Shown here: piece after piece, positions 27,612 to 35,757 of the stretch | Numbering within the stretch: position 1 is the stretch's first letter | How the letters are laid out: each line of letters opens with the position of its first letter | DNA from: Rhizobium phaseoli | GTDB taxonomy: Bacteria > Pseudomonadota > Alphaproteobacteria > Rhizobiales > Rhizobiaceae | Assembly (NCBI RefSeq): GCF_010668805.1 | Contig: NZ_WUFT01000003.1 | Span: forward strand, 310,001-374,000 | Reading direction: 5' to 3' | Length of the DNA stretch: 64,000 nucleotides | Made by a program: the position numbers and the translations under genes | Notes under the pieces: generated by a model | What the model was told of the DNA's origin: nothing | The model's database searches: none | What the model saw: the letters and a program-made list of their open reading frames with translations, nothing else

Positions 27612-28856
27612 TCAGTTCCGCGCCCAGAATTTCCAGAACGGCTTCTTTGCCGCGACCTCAGCGGTTTCCTGCGGTTCGGGTGCCGTATAGGCCAGCGGGT
27701 TCGGCATCGGCACCGGCACCACTGCCGGGGTCGCGACGGCCGCAGGCGTCGCAGCAGCAACTGCCATTGGCTGCGGCTGGGCAGCGGCGAGAGGCGTGGC
27801 CCCCGGCGCGGTCTTGGCGGCGATGCCCTGAGCTGTGCGCTTGGCCATCATGTCTTCGAGTTCGGCAACCTTGACCATGCGGCCGGCTTCCAGCGAGGTG
27901 CCGGTCGGGGCATAAGCCAGTTCGCGGCCCTTGCGGGTCTTGGCGACCACGGCCTTGCGCTCGGCTTCGGAGGGGTCGTACCAGGCCATGCCGTCGAATT
28001 TGCTCATCGCCTTGGCATAATCGGCATCATAGGTCTTGCCGTAGGCGGAAAGGGCTGCCGTCAGCGCCGGCGGCGTCGACATGGCAGGGCATTTGCCGGC
28101 GGCATTGAAGGCGCCGCCATCGGTTGCCTGCTGGTTGAAGACGTATTTCTTCTCGCAGACGGCCACCTCGGGCGGGCGCTTCGTCACTTCGAAATTGTCG
28201 TAGCCGACCTTCAGCATCTTCCAGAAGTCGTAGCTTGAGTCGAGGCGATGCTTGACCATGTTTTCCGCCGTCATGCGGAAGGGGAAGGCCTGCAGCTGCA
28301 CGGTCGCCTGGCCGCCCTTGAAGGCGTCGCGGGCGAAGGCGTAAATTTCAAGCACCTGCTGGTCGGTCATCGAATAGCAGCCGGAGGACGAGCAGGCGCC
28401 ATGGATCATCAGATCGGAGCCGCTGCGGCCGTTCGCCGCGTCGTAGCGGTTCGGGAAGCCGGTGTTGATCGCCAGATAATATTTCGAGTTGGGGTTCAGG
28501 TTGGCGCGCGTTAGGTCGTAAAAACCTTCCGGCGCCTGCCGGTCGCCGGTCTTTACCTTCGGACCGAGACGGCCGGACCAGGCGCAGATCTTGTAATCGG
28601 CGATCTTGTCGAAACGGTTGTCGGTCTTCGCCTTCCAGATCTCCATGGCACCTTCTTCCTTGAAGATGCGGATCATGATCGGCGAATTGCGATCCATGCC
28701 CTTGGCGGACATGGCGGTGAGGATATGGGCGGGAAGCGGCTGCTCGACCTTGTTCTTGACCTTGGAAAGATCGACCTGCGCGGTATCCAACGCGTCATTG
28801 CAGCCGGTCAGAGCCAGCGCCATGAGGGAAACATAGGCAAAATGACGTATGCGCAT
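27612..28856 (-). CDS. L,D-transpeptidase (YafK/ErfK family) lipoprotein
   Basis: A 414-residue murein enzyme. It opens with a lipoprotein signal (lipobox ALTGC, Cys19), then a YkuD-type catalytic domain (residues about 60-200) with the active-site stretch IHGACSSSGCYSM, in which Cys160 is the nucleophile. The C-terminal half is a less conserved region with a long Ala/Pro/Val-rich linker and ends KPFWKFWARN. Likely attached to the periplasmic side of a membrane and acting on peptidoglycan cross-links. Start at MRIRHF is set by the signal peptide. Confidence 0.88.
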   Translation of the reverse strand: MRIRHFAYVSLMALALTGCNDALDTAQVDLSKVKNKVEQPLPAHILTAMSAKGMDRNSPIMIRIFKEEGAMEIWKAKTDNRFDKIADYKICAWSGRLGPKVKTGDRQAPEGFYDLTRANLNPNSKYYLAINTGFPNRYDAANGRSGSDLMIHGACSSSGCYSMTDQQVLEIYAFARDAFKGGQATVQLQAFPFRMTAENMVKHRLDSSYDFWKMLKVGYDNFEVTKRPPEVAVCEKKYVFNQQATDGGAFNAAGKCPAMSTPPALTAALSAYGKTYDADYAKAMSKFDGMAWYDPSEAERKAVVAKTRKGRELAYAPTGTSLEAGRMVKVAELEDMMAKRTAQGIAAKTAPGATPLAAAQPQPMAVAAATPAAVATPAVVPVPMPNPLAYTAPEPQETAEVAAKKPFWKFWARN

Positions 28857-29147
28857 CCAAACTAGCCCATAAAGATAAAGCGACCCGGTCCGCCTATGGA
28901 GTTCGGGCATCAGACGGAATCATAGGCGGCTTATACTTTATAAATCCTTACCAGCCTATGACTTGCCCTGAACATCCCCGCAAGCGCGAATGCTACAGAT
29001 AATATCAATGTGGCCAAGATTTGGCCTCAATCGGCGAAAGTCGAACTTGTCTCGGACATGATGCCGAAAAGTCTCAGCGATTTCCGGGCGACACCATCCG
29101 CCGGAATCGGCTCGACGTCTTGGAGATTGGCCCGCCGCCGCAGACGG
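28857..29147. other. Intergenic stretch with no intact gene
   Basis: About 290 bp upstream of the L,D-transpeptidase gene. It contains a short sequence (gacatgatgccgaaaag) resembling arms of dispersed rhizobial palindromes, but no full element. Probably promoter plus decayed sequence leading into the AraC remnant. Confidence 0.35.
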
Positions 29148-29279
29148 CTAAGCCACCGTCGGGTGTTTAATCGCTTGACGCATCTCCTGGACATGCCGCG
29201 CCGGCGGCGCGCCAAATTGCCGAAGATACTCGCGGCTGAATTGGGAGGCGCTCTCGTATCCAACCGCGAACGCTTGTTG
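29148..29279 (-). pseudogene. Remnant of an AraC-family regulator (C-terminal end only)
   Basis: The minus frame ending at 29148 reads [20 protein letters not shown] and then [12 protein letters not shown]. This is nearly identical to the last helix-turn-helix of the intact AraC-type regulator at 30520-31413. Upstream of about 29277 the similarity stops, so about 250 residues are missing. It lies beside the SDR gene, as if a second AraC gene had been deleted. Confidence 0.75.
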
Positions 29280-29394
29280 AAATTGCCGCGGAACCTTCCT
29301 CCTCCGAAGGCGGTGCCCGTGGCTTCAGGCACCGCGGAGAACTGTATTTGCCTTAGCGAAGGCGGACCCTTTGGAACGGGTACGACCGGACCGA

Positions 29395-30147
29395 TCAGCG
29401 GTTCAGGGTGCGCCCGCCATCGACCACGATTTCTGTGCCGATCGTCCAAGCGGATTCGTCGGATGCCAGATAGACGACAGCCTTGGCAACCTCGGCGGCG
29501 GTGCCGAAGCGGCCAAGGGGGATCGTCGAGGCGATGTCCTTGTTCACCTGGTCCCGATAGGCGTCTGGAATACCGAGCTTGTCGTAGAGCGGGGTTTCGA
29601 CCGGGCCGGGGCTGACCGCATTGACGCGGATGCCGCGCGGCAGGAGTTCGGACGAGAGCGTTTTAGACAGGTTGAGGAAGGCCGCTTTGGTGGCGCCGTA
29701 GACGGAGGAGTTGACGGCGCCGACATGGGCGTTGACCGAGGTGTTGAGCACCACGGAAGCGGGCTGTGCGAAGACCGGTAGCAGAGCCTGGATCAGGAAG
29801 TAGGGGCCGCGCACGTTGATGGCAAAGGATTGATTGAAGGCTTCCTCAGTCCAGGCTTCGATCGGCTGCCAGACCGAGATGCCGGCATTGAGAAAGGCAA
29901 CGTCCAACTGTCCGTAATGCTCCTTCACCGCATTTGCGAGCCCGCGTTGCGCCTCGACGCTCGCGCTGTCGGCCTTCAGAACCAAAACCTCTGGCCCGAG
30001 CGCGGATTTCGCCTGTTCAAGGGAGTCCGGATTGTTGCCGGTCACGATGACGCGAGCGCCTTCGTTCAGAAACTGCTTTGCGGTTTCGAGGCCGATGCCT
30101 GAAGTGCCACCGGTGATCAGGGTACGCTTTCCATTAAGACGTGTCAT
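29395..30147 (-). CDS. Short-chain dehydrogenase/reductase (SDR)
   Basis: A 250-residue classical SDR. The cofactor loop is TGGTSGIGLETAK, NAG follows at LNAGIS, and the catalytic Ser-Tyr-Lys set is in NTSVNAHVGAVNSSVYGATKAA (in two pieces). The PGPVETPLY loop and C-terminal VDGGRTLNR are intact. Substrate unknown. Start MTRLNGKRTLITGG was chosen over an upstream extension. AraC-SDR pairs are common in rhizobia, so the AraC gene behind it may control it. Confidence 0.92.
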   Translation of the reverse strand: MTRLNGKRTLITGGTSGIGLETAKQFLNEGARVIVTGNNPDSLEQAKSALGPEVLVLKADSASVEAQRGLANAVKEHYGQLDVAFLNAGISVWQPIEAWTEEAFNQSFAINVRGPYFLIQALLPVFAQPASVVLNTSVNAHVGAVNSSVYGATKAAFLNLSKTLSSELLPRGIRVNAVSPGPVETPLYDKLGIPDAYRDQVNKDIASTIPLGRFGTAAEVAKAVVYLASDESAWTIGTEIVVDGGRTLNR

Positions 30148-30519
30148 AAATGTTGCTCGTTTCTTTAGATTCTCGTCTCGACTAACGACGGCGTTGCTTT
30201 TCTCAATCACCTTCCGTGTCGATCGTCCTCTAGATAAACGAGAGGCGGGATTTCAGTCCCGCCCAATAGGCTCAACATCTTGCCTAATCATCTCAGGTTT
30301 TTTAACCAGCCTGAACGCCGGATGTTGCGTGGCTGCCCGATTTCGACAGGCCATCTGCTCCATGGTCGGATGATGGATACCGTTTCGTAGTTCTGTGCCA
30401 TGCGCAGAGTTGCTCGTTAGTCTAGCGCCGCAATAGTGACTAATCCCGTATCACAGTGCCTTGTGGCAAAAATGTCGGTCTCCCACTCCGGGAGGCTGCC
30501 AGTGATCGAGGACCAAACA
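30148..30519. other. Intergenic stretch between SDR and AraC genes
   Basis: About 370 bp. It holds one perfect 7-bp hairpin (ggcggga / tcccgcc, 30244-30263) that is not followed by a T-run. The remainder has no recognised coding or regulatory content. Short frames here lack family resemblance. Confidence 0.4.
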
Positions 30520-31413
30520 CTAAACGGGGTTGCTTATCGAATGTCTGAGTTGACGCACGTCGCGCGCAGGTGGCGCACCGAACTGCCTCAGGTATTCGCG
30601 GCTAAACTGCGAGGCACTCTCATAACCGACGGCAAAGGCCACGTCGGAGGCGCTGTGATCGCCCGCGAGCAGTAGCTGGCGAGCCTCCTGAAGACGAAGC
30701 TGCTTCTGATACTGGACCGGGCTGAGGCTGGTCAGTGCCACGAAATGCCGGTGCAGGCTGGCGCGGCTCATGCCGCTGACATCGCACAATGCCTCGATCC
30801 GTAACCGGGTGTTCTGATGGTCGCGGATCCATTCAACGGCACGGCGAATGCGACCAAGCGCGCCTTCTGGCTGCGCTATGTGGCGCAGCAATCGTCCCTG
30901 CGGCCCTTGGAGGAGACGATAGAGCAATTCGCGCTCCGCCATCGATGCCAGAACGGGTATGTCGCTCGGGGTATCGAGCAAGGTAAGCAGACGCAGCAGC
31001 GTGTCGCGCAACGGCTGCGTCATCGAATTGATCGCGATCCCGATACCGGGCGCATCGGGATCGCGGATCGGCGGCATGTCGGACGCAATTTGAGATAGCA
31101 GCGACGGGTCCAAGACCAGCGACACCGAGACATAGGGCCGCCCGTCATCGGCATTGTGGATTTGGCCGCTAAGGGGAAGATCCAGAGCGCTGACGAGGTA
31201 TTGCGCTGAGTCGTAGCGCAGCAAATTGTCGTGGATCGCCACATCTTTCGATCCCTGCAGGATGAAGCAGATCATGGATCGGTAGAGGCATGGCGACGTG
31301 CCTGAGGTCGCTTGTCCGACTCCGATTTCCAATCGTGGGATCTGAGTGATCGTTATACCCGATCGCGCGTGTCGCAGGGCAATGTCGATATGAGGTTGAA
31401 GGTGCTCGTTCAT
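30520..31413 (-). CDS. AraC-family transcriptional regulator
   Basis: A 297-residue regulator with an AraC-type N-terminal domain (PF06719-like, with SMICFILQGSKDVAIHD and LPLSGQI) and a C-terminal double helix-turn-helix: LCDVSGMSRASLHRHFVALT and [20 protein letters not shown]. Regulators of this kind usually control a neighbouring oxidoreductase. Start MNEHLQPH was chosen over an upstream ATG at 31461. It is divergent from a truncated SDR gene, its probable former target. Confidence 0.9.
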   Translation of the reverse strand: MNEHLQPHIDIALRHARSGITITQIPRLEIGVGQATSGTSPCLYRSMICFILQGSKDVAIHDNLLRYDSAQYLVSALDLPLSGQIHNADDGRPYVSVSLVLDPSLLSQIASDMPPIRDPDAPGIGIAINSMTQPLRDTLLRLLTLLDTPSDIPVLASMAERELLYRLLQGPQGRLLRHIAQPEGALGRIRRAVEWIRDHQNTRLRIEALCDVSGMSRASLHRHFVALTSLSPVQYQKQLRLQEARQLLLAGDHSASDVAFAVGYESASQFSREYLRQFGAPPARDVRQLRHSISNPV

Positions 31414-31585
31414 GAACCCTCTATGCCACCGCTCTTTCAATAAGAAAAGACCTTGAGACAATCGGGCAAGAGATTGAGAGCTTTGGGCGGGCCGGCGGCG
31501 CCTAAGCGGTCTATCTCACTCTTATCGGAACGAAGCCGCAGCGGCACCGAGTTCCTCGCCAAACAAGCTTACGAAAGAGCGAGCA

Positions 31586-31801
31586 ATGACCAAACAGATC
31601 GCCATCATCACCGGCGCTAGCCGGGGCCTCGGCCGCAACATGGCGGTGCATCTCGCCCGGCCCTTCGTGGCGCAGGGCATCGCGCTCGGCCGGGTCGGGC
31701 AGCCCGACGATATCGGCGGCGCGGTTGCGGCCATCCTGTCCGACGAGATGGGCTGGGCGAACGGCACCACCTTCGACATTTCGGGCGGGCAACTGCTCTG
31801 A
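31586..31801 (+). pseudogene. SDR gene with large internal in-frame deletion
   Basis: The 71-codon frame joins the N-terminal end of an SDR (KQIAIITGASRGLGRNMAVH) directly to the C-terminal end of one (GRVGQPDDIGGAVAAILSDE, then NGTTFDISGGQLL). The central 150 or so residues, including the catalytic Ser-Tyr-Lys, are missing. It still has a start and stop but cannot be an active SDR. It is divergent from the AraC gene. Confidence 0.78.
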
Positions 31802-31850
31802 CGGTCGGCCCGTTCCACACCTTTCCACGACAAAAGATCGAGAGACCATC

Positions 31851-32525
31851 ATGACCGCAACGCGCCTGACGCTCATCAGCCACCCGCTCTGCCCCTTCGT
31901 TCAGCGGGCCGCGATCGTCCTTCTGGAAAAGGGTGTGCCCTTCGACCGGATCAACGTCGATCTCGCGGACAAACCGGACTGGTTCCTGGCGCTTTCGCCG
32001 TCTGGCAAGGTGCCCTTGCTGAAGATGGAGCGGGCGGATGACAGGGACGCAATCCTGTTCGAAAGCATGGTGATCTGCGAATATCTCGAAGAGACGCGGG
32101 GTGGCGGCAAGCTCTACTCCGAGGATGCGCTGTCGCGCGCGCAGCAGCGCGCGTGGATCGAATATGGCACTGCGACTCAAGCCGAAGCCTGGCAATTCCT
32201 TAACGCCAAGGATCGCACGACCGCAGACGCCAAGCGTGCCGCCTTTCGGGGCAAGCTACAGCGACTGGAGGCTGTAATCGCAGCGGAACCCTATTTCAGC
32301 GGAATTGCCTTTAGCATGGTCGATGCCGTGTATGCGCCTCTCTTTCGCTATTTTGACATTGTTGACGCGGCGGTATCGCAGTCGATCTTCGAGGACCTTC
32401 CCCGCGTCACGGCGTGGCGAGCGGCGCTGGCGGGACGACAAAGCGTCGTTGCCGCGGTGGGAGGAGATTATGCCGAGCGATTCCGGCGGCACCTCAGTCT
32501 GCATAAGGCACTCCTTTCCGACTGA
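31851..32525 (+). CDS. Glutathione S-transferase family protein
   Basis: A 224-residue GST with an N-terminal thioredoxin-like domain (LISHPLCPFVQRAAIVLLEK, the SPSGKVPLLKM cis-proline loop, and ESMVICEYLEE) and a C-terminal all-helical domain (SMVDAVYAPLFRYFDI). The CPFVQR motif resembles omega/zeta-like GSTs, which use Cys rather than Ser or Tyr, for glutathione-dependent reduction or detoxification. It follows the SDR remnant by 49 bp and may have belonged to the same lost pathway. Confidence 0.9.
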   Translation: MTATRLTLISHPLCPFVQRAAIVLLEKGVPFDRINVDLADKPDWFLALSPSGKVPLLKMERADDRDAILFESMVICEYLEETRGGGKLYSEDALSRAQQRAWIEYGTATQAEAWQFLNAKDRTTADAKRAAFRGKLQRLEAVIAAEPYFSGIAFSMVDAVYAPLFRYFDIVDAAVSQSIFEDLPRVTAWRAALAGRQSVVAAVGGDYAERFRRHLSLHKALLSD

Positions 32526-32527
32526 TT

Positions 32528-32740
32528 ATGGGCATCTCGACGGTCCATTTCGATATGCTCGCAATCGCGGCTGACGGATGCCGCGTTCTCACCGAAAGGC
32601 TTGACCGGTTCGAGCGCGCTGACGGCAGCGAAATCGGACGGGTGATGCTCATGGGCATCTTCGAAGTCGAAGGCGACAAGATTGTCGAGTGGCGGGACTA
32701 TTTCGACGTCACCGCCGTCCAGAAGTTCGCCGCCGGCTGA
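32528..32740 (+). pseudogene. C-terminal half of a limonene-epoxide-hydrolase/SnoaL-like gene
   Basis: The 70-codon frame reads TVHFDMLAIAADGCRVLTER and later LMGIFEVEGDKIVEWRDYFD. This is the second half of the roughly 130-residue cystatin-like fold of limonene-1,2-epoxide hydrolase or SnoaL-like proteins. The first half is absent. It begins 2 bp after the GST stop, so it sits at a deletion join. Confidence 0.65.
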
Positions 32741-32832
32741 GATGCCGGCTTGCGAACGATGGGGCTGGACGCGGAGACTATTGTCTCTGCCAGCACACGG
32801 CGTCCACCCGCCGATCATCGATCTGCGGAACA

Positions 32833-32859
32833 GATTTTAGGCCAACCGGGCCTAAAATC
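32833..32859. repeat. Palindrome of the dispersed ATTTTAGGCC type, after accA
   Basis: Perfect 11-bp arms gattttaggcc / ggcctaaaatc with a 5-base loop, nested in a larger imperfect palindrome bounded by gaacag and ctgttc. It sits 9 bp past the accA stop and may serve as its terminator. Related copies occur at 58991-59015 and, as a single arm, at 54282-54292. Confidence 0.75.
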
Positions 32860-32867
32860 ATCCTGTT

Positions 32868-33821
32868 CTAGAGATTGCGGCCGATATTGAGGAATTTCTG
32901 GCGTCGCTCGTTGCGCAGCTGCTCGCCGGAACGGGACGCCATTTCGCCGAGCGCATTGGCGATCATGTCGCCGGTTGCGGCAATGACACTGTCGGGATCG
33001 CGATGGGCGCCGCCCAGCGGCTCGGAAATGATGCCGTCGATGACGCCGAGCGATTTCAGGTCTTCAGCGGTGATCTTCATGTTGGTCGCCGCTTCCCGGG
33101 CGCGGGTCGAATCGCGCCAGAGGATGGAGGCGGCGCCTTCCGGCGAGATGACGCTGTAGATCGAATGCTCGAGCATATAGACCTTGTTGCCGGTGGCGAT
33201 GGCGATCGCGCCACCCGAGCCGCCTTCGCCGATGACGATCGACACGAGGGGAACCTTGACGCCGAGACATTTTTCCGTCGAGCGGGCGATCGCCTCGGCC
33301 TGGCCGCGCTCTTCGGCGCCGACGCCGGGATAGGCGCCTGCCGTATCCACCAGCGAAATCACCGGCAGGCCAAAACGATCGGCCATTTCGAGGATGCGGA
33401 TCGCCTTGCGGTAACCTTCCGGCCGCGGGCTGCCGAAATTGTGCTTCAGGCGGCTCTTGGTGTCGTTGCCCTTTTCCTGGCCGATGACGGCGACGGGCTG
33501 GCCGCGGAAGCGGGCAAGGCCCGCCTGGATCGCGGCATCCTCGGAAAATTTGCGGTCGCCGGCGAGCGGGGTGAATTCCTGGAACAGCGTCTTGGCGTAG
33601 TCGACGAAATGCGGCCGCTGCGGATGGCGGGCGACCTGGGTCTTCTGCCAGGGATTGAGCTTGGAATAGATTTCGACGATCGCCTCGCGGACGCGAATCT
33701 CCAGCCTGCCGATTTCATCGGTGGTGTCGATGCTCTCGTCTTCCGTGGCGAGCTTCTTCAGCTCGATGATCTTGCCTTCGAGGTCGGAGATCGGCTTTTC
33801 GAAGTCGAGATAATTGTGCAT
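32868..33821 (-). CDS. accA: Acetyl-CoA carboxylase carboxyltransferase subunit alpha
   Basis: Part of the transferase that moves CO2 from biotin to acetyl-CoA to give malonyl-CoA for fatty acid synthesis. The 317-residue protein has the family's N-terminal helical part ([18 protein letters not shown]), [12 protein letters not shown], and the acyl-CoA/biotin-binding crotonase-like core with [31 protein letters not shown] and [12 protein letters not shown]. Start at MHNYLDF matches the usual start. A longer frame to 34184 runs antisense to nothing but overlaps xerD out of frame. Confidence 0.97.
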   Translation of the reverse strand: MHNYLDFEKPISDLEGKIIELKKLATEDESIDTTDEIGRLEIRVREAIVEIYSKLNPWQKTQVARHPQRPHFVDYAKTLFQEFTPLAGDRKFSEDAAIQAGLARFRGQPVAVIGQEKGNDTKSRLKHNFGSPRPEGYRKAIRILEMADRFGLPVISLVDTAGAYPGVGAEERGQAEAIARSTEKCLGVKVPLVSIVIGEGGSGGAIAIATGNKVYMLEHSIYSVISPEGAASILWRDSTRAREAATNMKITAEDLKSLGVIDGIISEPLGGAHRDPDSVIAATGDMIANALGEMASRSGEQLRNERRQKFLNIGRNL

Positions 33822-33883
33822 GAGGTGCGTTTCCGTTCCTTGTGCCCGGGGCGTTTTCCTGGCTCCGCCCCTTGTCGCCGGTC

Positions 33884-34837
33884 CTATTCGTGCTTTTTCG
33901 CCTGTTTGGCAAGGGGGTGATGCGTCTGGACAAGCTGCTGCAGCCTCTCTTCCAGGACATGCGTGTAGATCTGTGTGGTCGAAATGTCCGAATGGCCGAG
34001 GAGTTCCTGCACGACGCGCAGGTCGGCGCCATTGGCCAGCAGGTGGCTGGCAAAGGCGTGGCGCATCACATGCGGCGAGATCATCGACGGCGTCAGCCCG
34101 GCGCGGATCGCCAGGTTCTTCAGGTCGCGGGCGAAAACCTGGCGTGGCAGGTAGCCCTCCTTCGAGGCGGCGGGAAACAGCCACGGGCTTTCCTGCGGCT
34201 GCTTGACCGCGGCATTTTCCGCCGCCAGCAGGCGGCCGTAGGATTTCAGTGCCGATAGCGCCGAATGCGACAGCGGCACCAGCCGCTCCTTGTTGCCCTT
34301 GCCGCGGATCATCAGGAAACGGCCTTCCTGGTCGAGCACGCGGGCGGGAAGCGAAACCAGCTCGCTGACACGCATGCCGGTGGCATAGAGCAGCTCCAGC
34401 AGCGCCAGCATGCGCAGGCGCTGCAGCTGGCCCGGCGCCGGATCCCCCGCTTCGGCCTCAGCCTGTGAAAGCAGCTTGCCGACCTCGTCGACCCCCATCG
34501 TCTTCGGCAGCGGACGGCCTTTCTTCGGCGCGTCGAGAATGCCGGTGGGGTCGTCGGTCCTCAGGCCCTCGGCGTAGAGGAATTTGTAGAACTGCCGCAT
34601 GGCGGCAAGCCGGCGCGCCTGGGACGAGGCTTTGAAACCCTTCCGGGCAAGCGAGGAGAGATAGGCGGCGAGATCGGCAGAGGCAGCCTCGGTGAGCCGT
34701 ATGCGGCGCTCGTGCAGGAAGGAGCTGACATCTTCGAGGTCGCGCTCATAGGATTGCAGCGTGTTGGCGGCGGCGCCGCGCTCGGCGCTCATCATCTCCA
34801 GGAAGGATTCCACATGGACGCGGCCGAGATCCACCAT
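33884..34837 (-). CDS. xerD: Tyrosine recombinase XerD
   Basis: Site-specific recombinase that resolves chromosome dimers at dif with XerC. The 317-residue protein has an N-terminal SAM-like DNA-binding domain ([20 protein letters not shown]) and a catalytic domain with the Arg in [12 protein letters not shown], the Lys in [11 protein letters not shown], HxxR in [12 protein letters not shown], and the nucleophile Tyr in TTQIYTHV. The start follows the small membrane-protein gene by 5 bp, which implies coupling. XerC versus XerD is decided on overall resemblance and the neighbouring accA and aroK. Confidence 0.93.
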   Translation of the reverse strand: MVDLGRVHVESFLEMMSAERGAAANTLQSYERDLEDVSSFLHERRIRLTEAASADLAAYLSSLARKGFKASSQARRLAAMRQFYKFLYAEGLRTDDPTGILDAPKKGRPLPKTMGVDEVGKLLSQAEAEAGDPAPGQLQRLRMLALLELLYATGMRVSELVSLPARVLDQEGRFLMIRGKGNKERLVPLSHSALSALKSYGRLLAAENAAVKQPQESPWLFPAASKEGYLPRQVFARDLKNLAIRAGLTPSMISPHVMRHAFASHLLANGADLRVVQELLGHSDISTTQIYTHVLEERLQQLVQTHHPLAKQAKKHE

Positions 34838-34842
34838 GCCGG

Positions 34843-35019
34843 TCACTTCCTGGTCGGAGCGATCGCGCCCGTCGCCGGCGGATTGACCCGCTCGGACGGA
34901 ATGCGGATCGTCACGTCGCGCGGCTCGGGCTCGACGAAGGTCACAAGCGCCCACATCGCTCCGTAGACCGTCCCGGCGAGGATCGCGCAGACGAACAGAA
35001 AACGGAACAGGGTCGGCAT
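34843..35019 (-). CDS. Small single-pass membrane protein, 58 residues
   Basis: The frame [20 protein letters not shown]...[13 protein letters not shown] has one hydrophobic helix (residues about 3-28) followed by an acidic then basic/proline tail, and an aaggag site 8-9 bases before the ATG. It ends 5 bp before xerD, on the same strand. Function unknown. It looks like a small protein of the histidine-kinase/DUF type often seen beside xerD in rhizobia, but I cannot name the family. Confidence 0.7.
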   Translation of the reverse strand: MPTLFRFLFVCAILAGTVYGAMWALVTFVEPEPRDVTIRIPSERVNPPATGAIAPTRK

Positions 35020-35166
35020 CCGGCAACTCCTTCATGCTCTGCTTCTGTTATAAGAAGCGTATCCGCAAGTGCAAGAAGCGGTATTCAAGCCTGATTCCCT
35101 TGTCCGCGACTTGACGCTCCAGCTGCATTTGTCGATACGGTTTGCAAACAAAGTGTGAATGGACCG

Positions 35167-35757
35167 ATGAGTGAACCACTGCTGACCGTTGCTGACAGCT
35201 TGAAAGACAGAGCTCGCGCCGCGCTCGGTTCACGTAATCTCATCCTTGTCGGACTGATGGGCGCCGGCAAATCCTCGGTCGGCCGGATCGTTGCCACCCA
35301 ACTCGGCATTCCATTCATCGACAGCGATCATGAAATCGAGCGGGTGTCACGCATGACGATCCCCGAACTCTTCGCGGCCTATGGCGAAGTGGAGTTCCGG
35401 GCGCTGGAAACGCGGGTGGTGAAGCGGCTCTTAAAGAGCGGGCCACGGGTCGTCTCCACCGGCGGCGGCGCCTTCATCAACGACCGGACACGCAGACATA
35501 TCAAGAGGGGCGGCCTGTCCGTCTGGCTCAAGGCCGATCTCGACGTGCTCTGGGACAGGGTCGCCAAGCGCGACTCGCGGCCGCTGCTCAAGACCGAAAA
35601 TCCGAAGCAGACGCTCGAAGACCTGATGAATGCGCGTTATCCGATCTATGCGCAGGCAGACCTCACCGTGCTGTCGCGCGACGTGCGCAAGGAAATCATG
35701 GCCGACGAGGTGCTGAACGCCGTGATCGAAGCTCAGAAGGAAAGTGCAGCGTCATGA
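35167..35757 (+). CDS. aroK: Shikimate kinase
   Basis: Phosphorylates shikimate in aromatic amino acid synthesis. 196 residues with Walker A GLMGAGKSSVGR, the shikimate-binding Asp/Arg in FIDSDHEIER, the FRALETRVV motif, STGGGAF, and the lid Arg in RDSRPLL. The ATG at 35167 is preferred; ATG-like codons at 35155 and 35158 would add a few residues. Its stop overlaps the aroB start by four bases. Divergent from the xerD operon. Confidence 0.96.
   Translation: MSEPLLTVADSLKDRARAALGSRNLILVGLMGAGKSSVGRIVATQLGIPFIDSDHEIERVSRMTIPELFAAYGEVEFRALETRVVKRLLKSGPRVVSTGGGAFINDRTRRHIKRGGLSVWLKADLDVLWDRVAKRDSRPLLKTENPKQTLEDLMNARYPIYAQADLTVLSRDVRKEIMADEVLNAVIEAQKESAAS

Noticed and set aside
29010..29615. 201-codon plus frame over the AraC remnant and SDR end
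   Set aside because: No family resemblance, and it overlaps the intact SDR gene on the other strand.
32868..34184. Extended accA frame of 438 codons
   Set aside because: The part above 33821 overlaps xerD out of frame and lies outside the usual 317-residue AccA.
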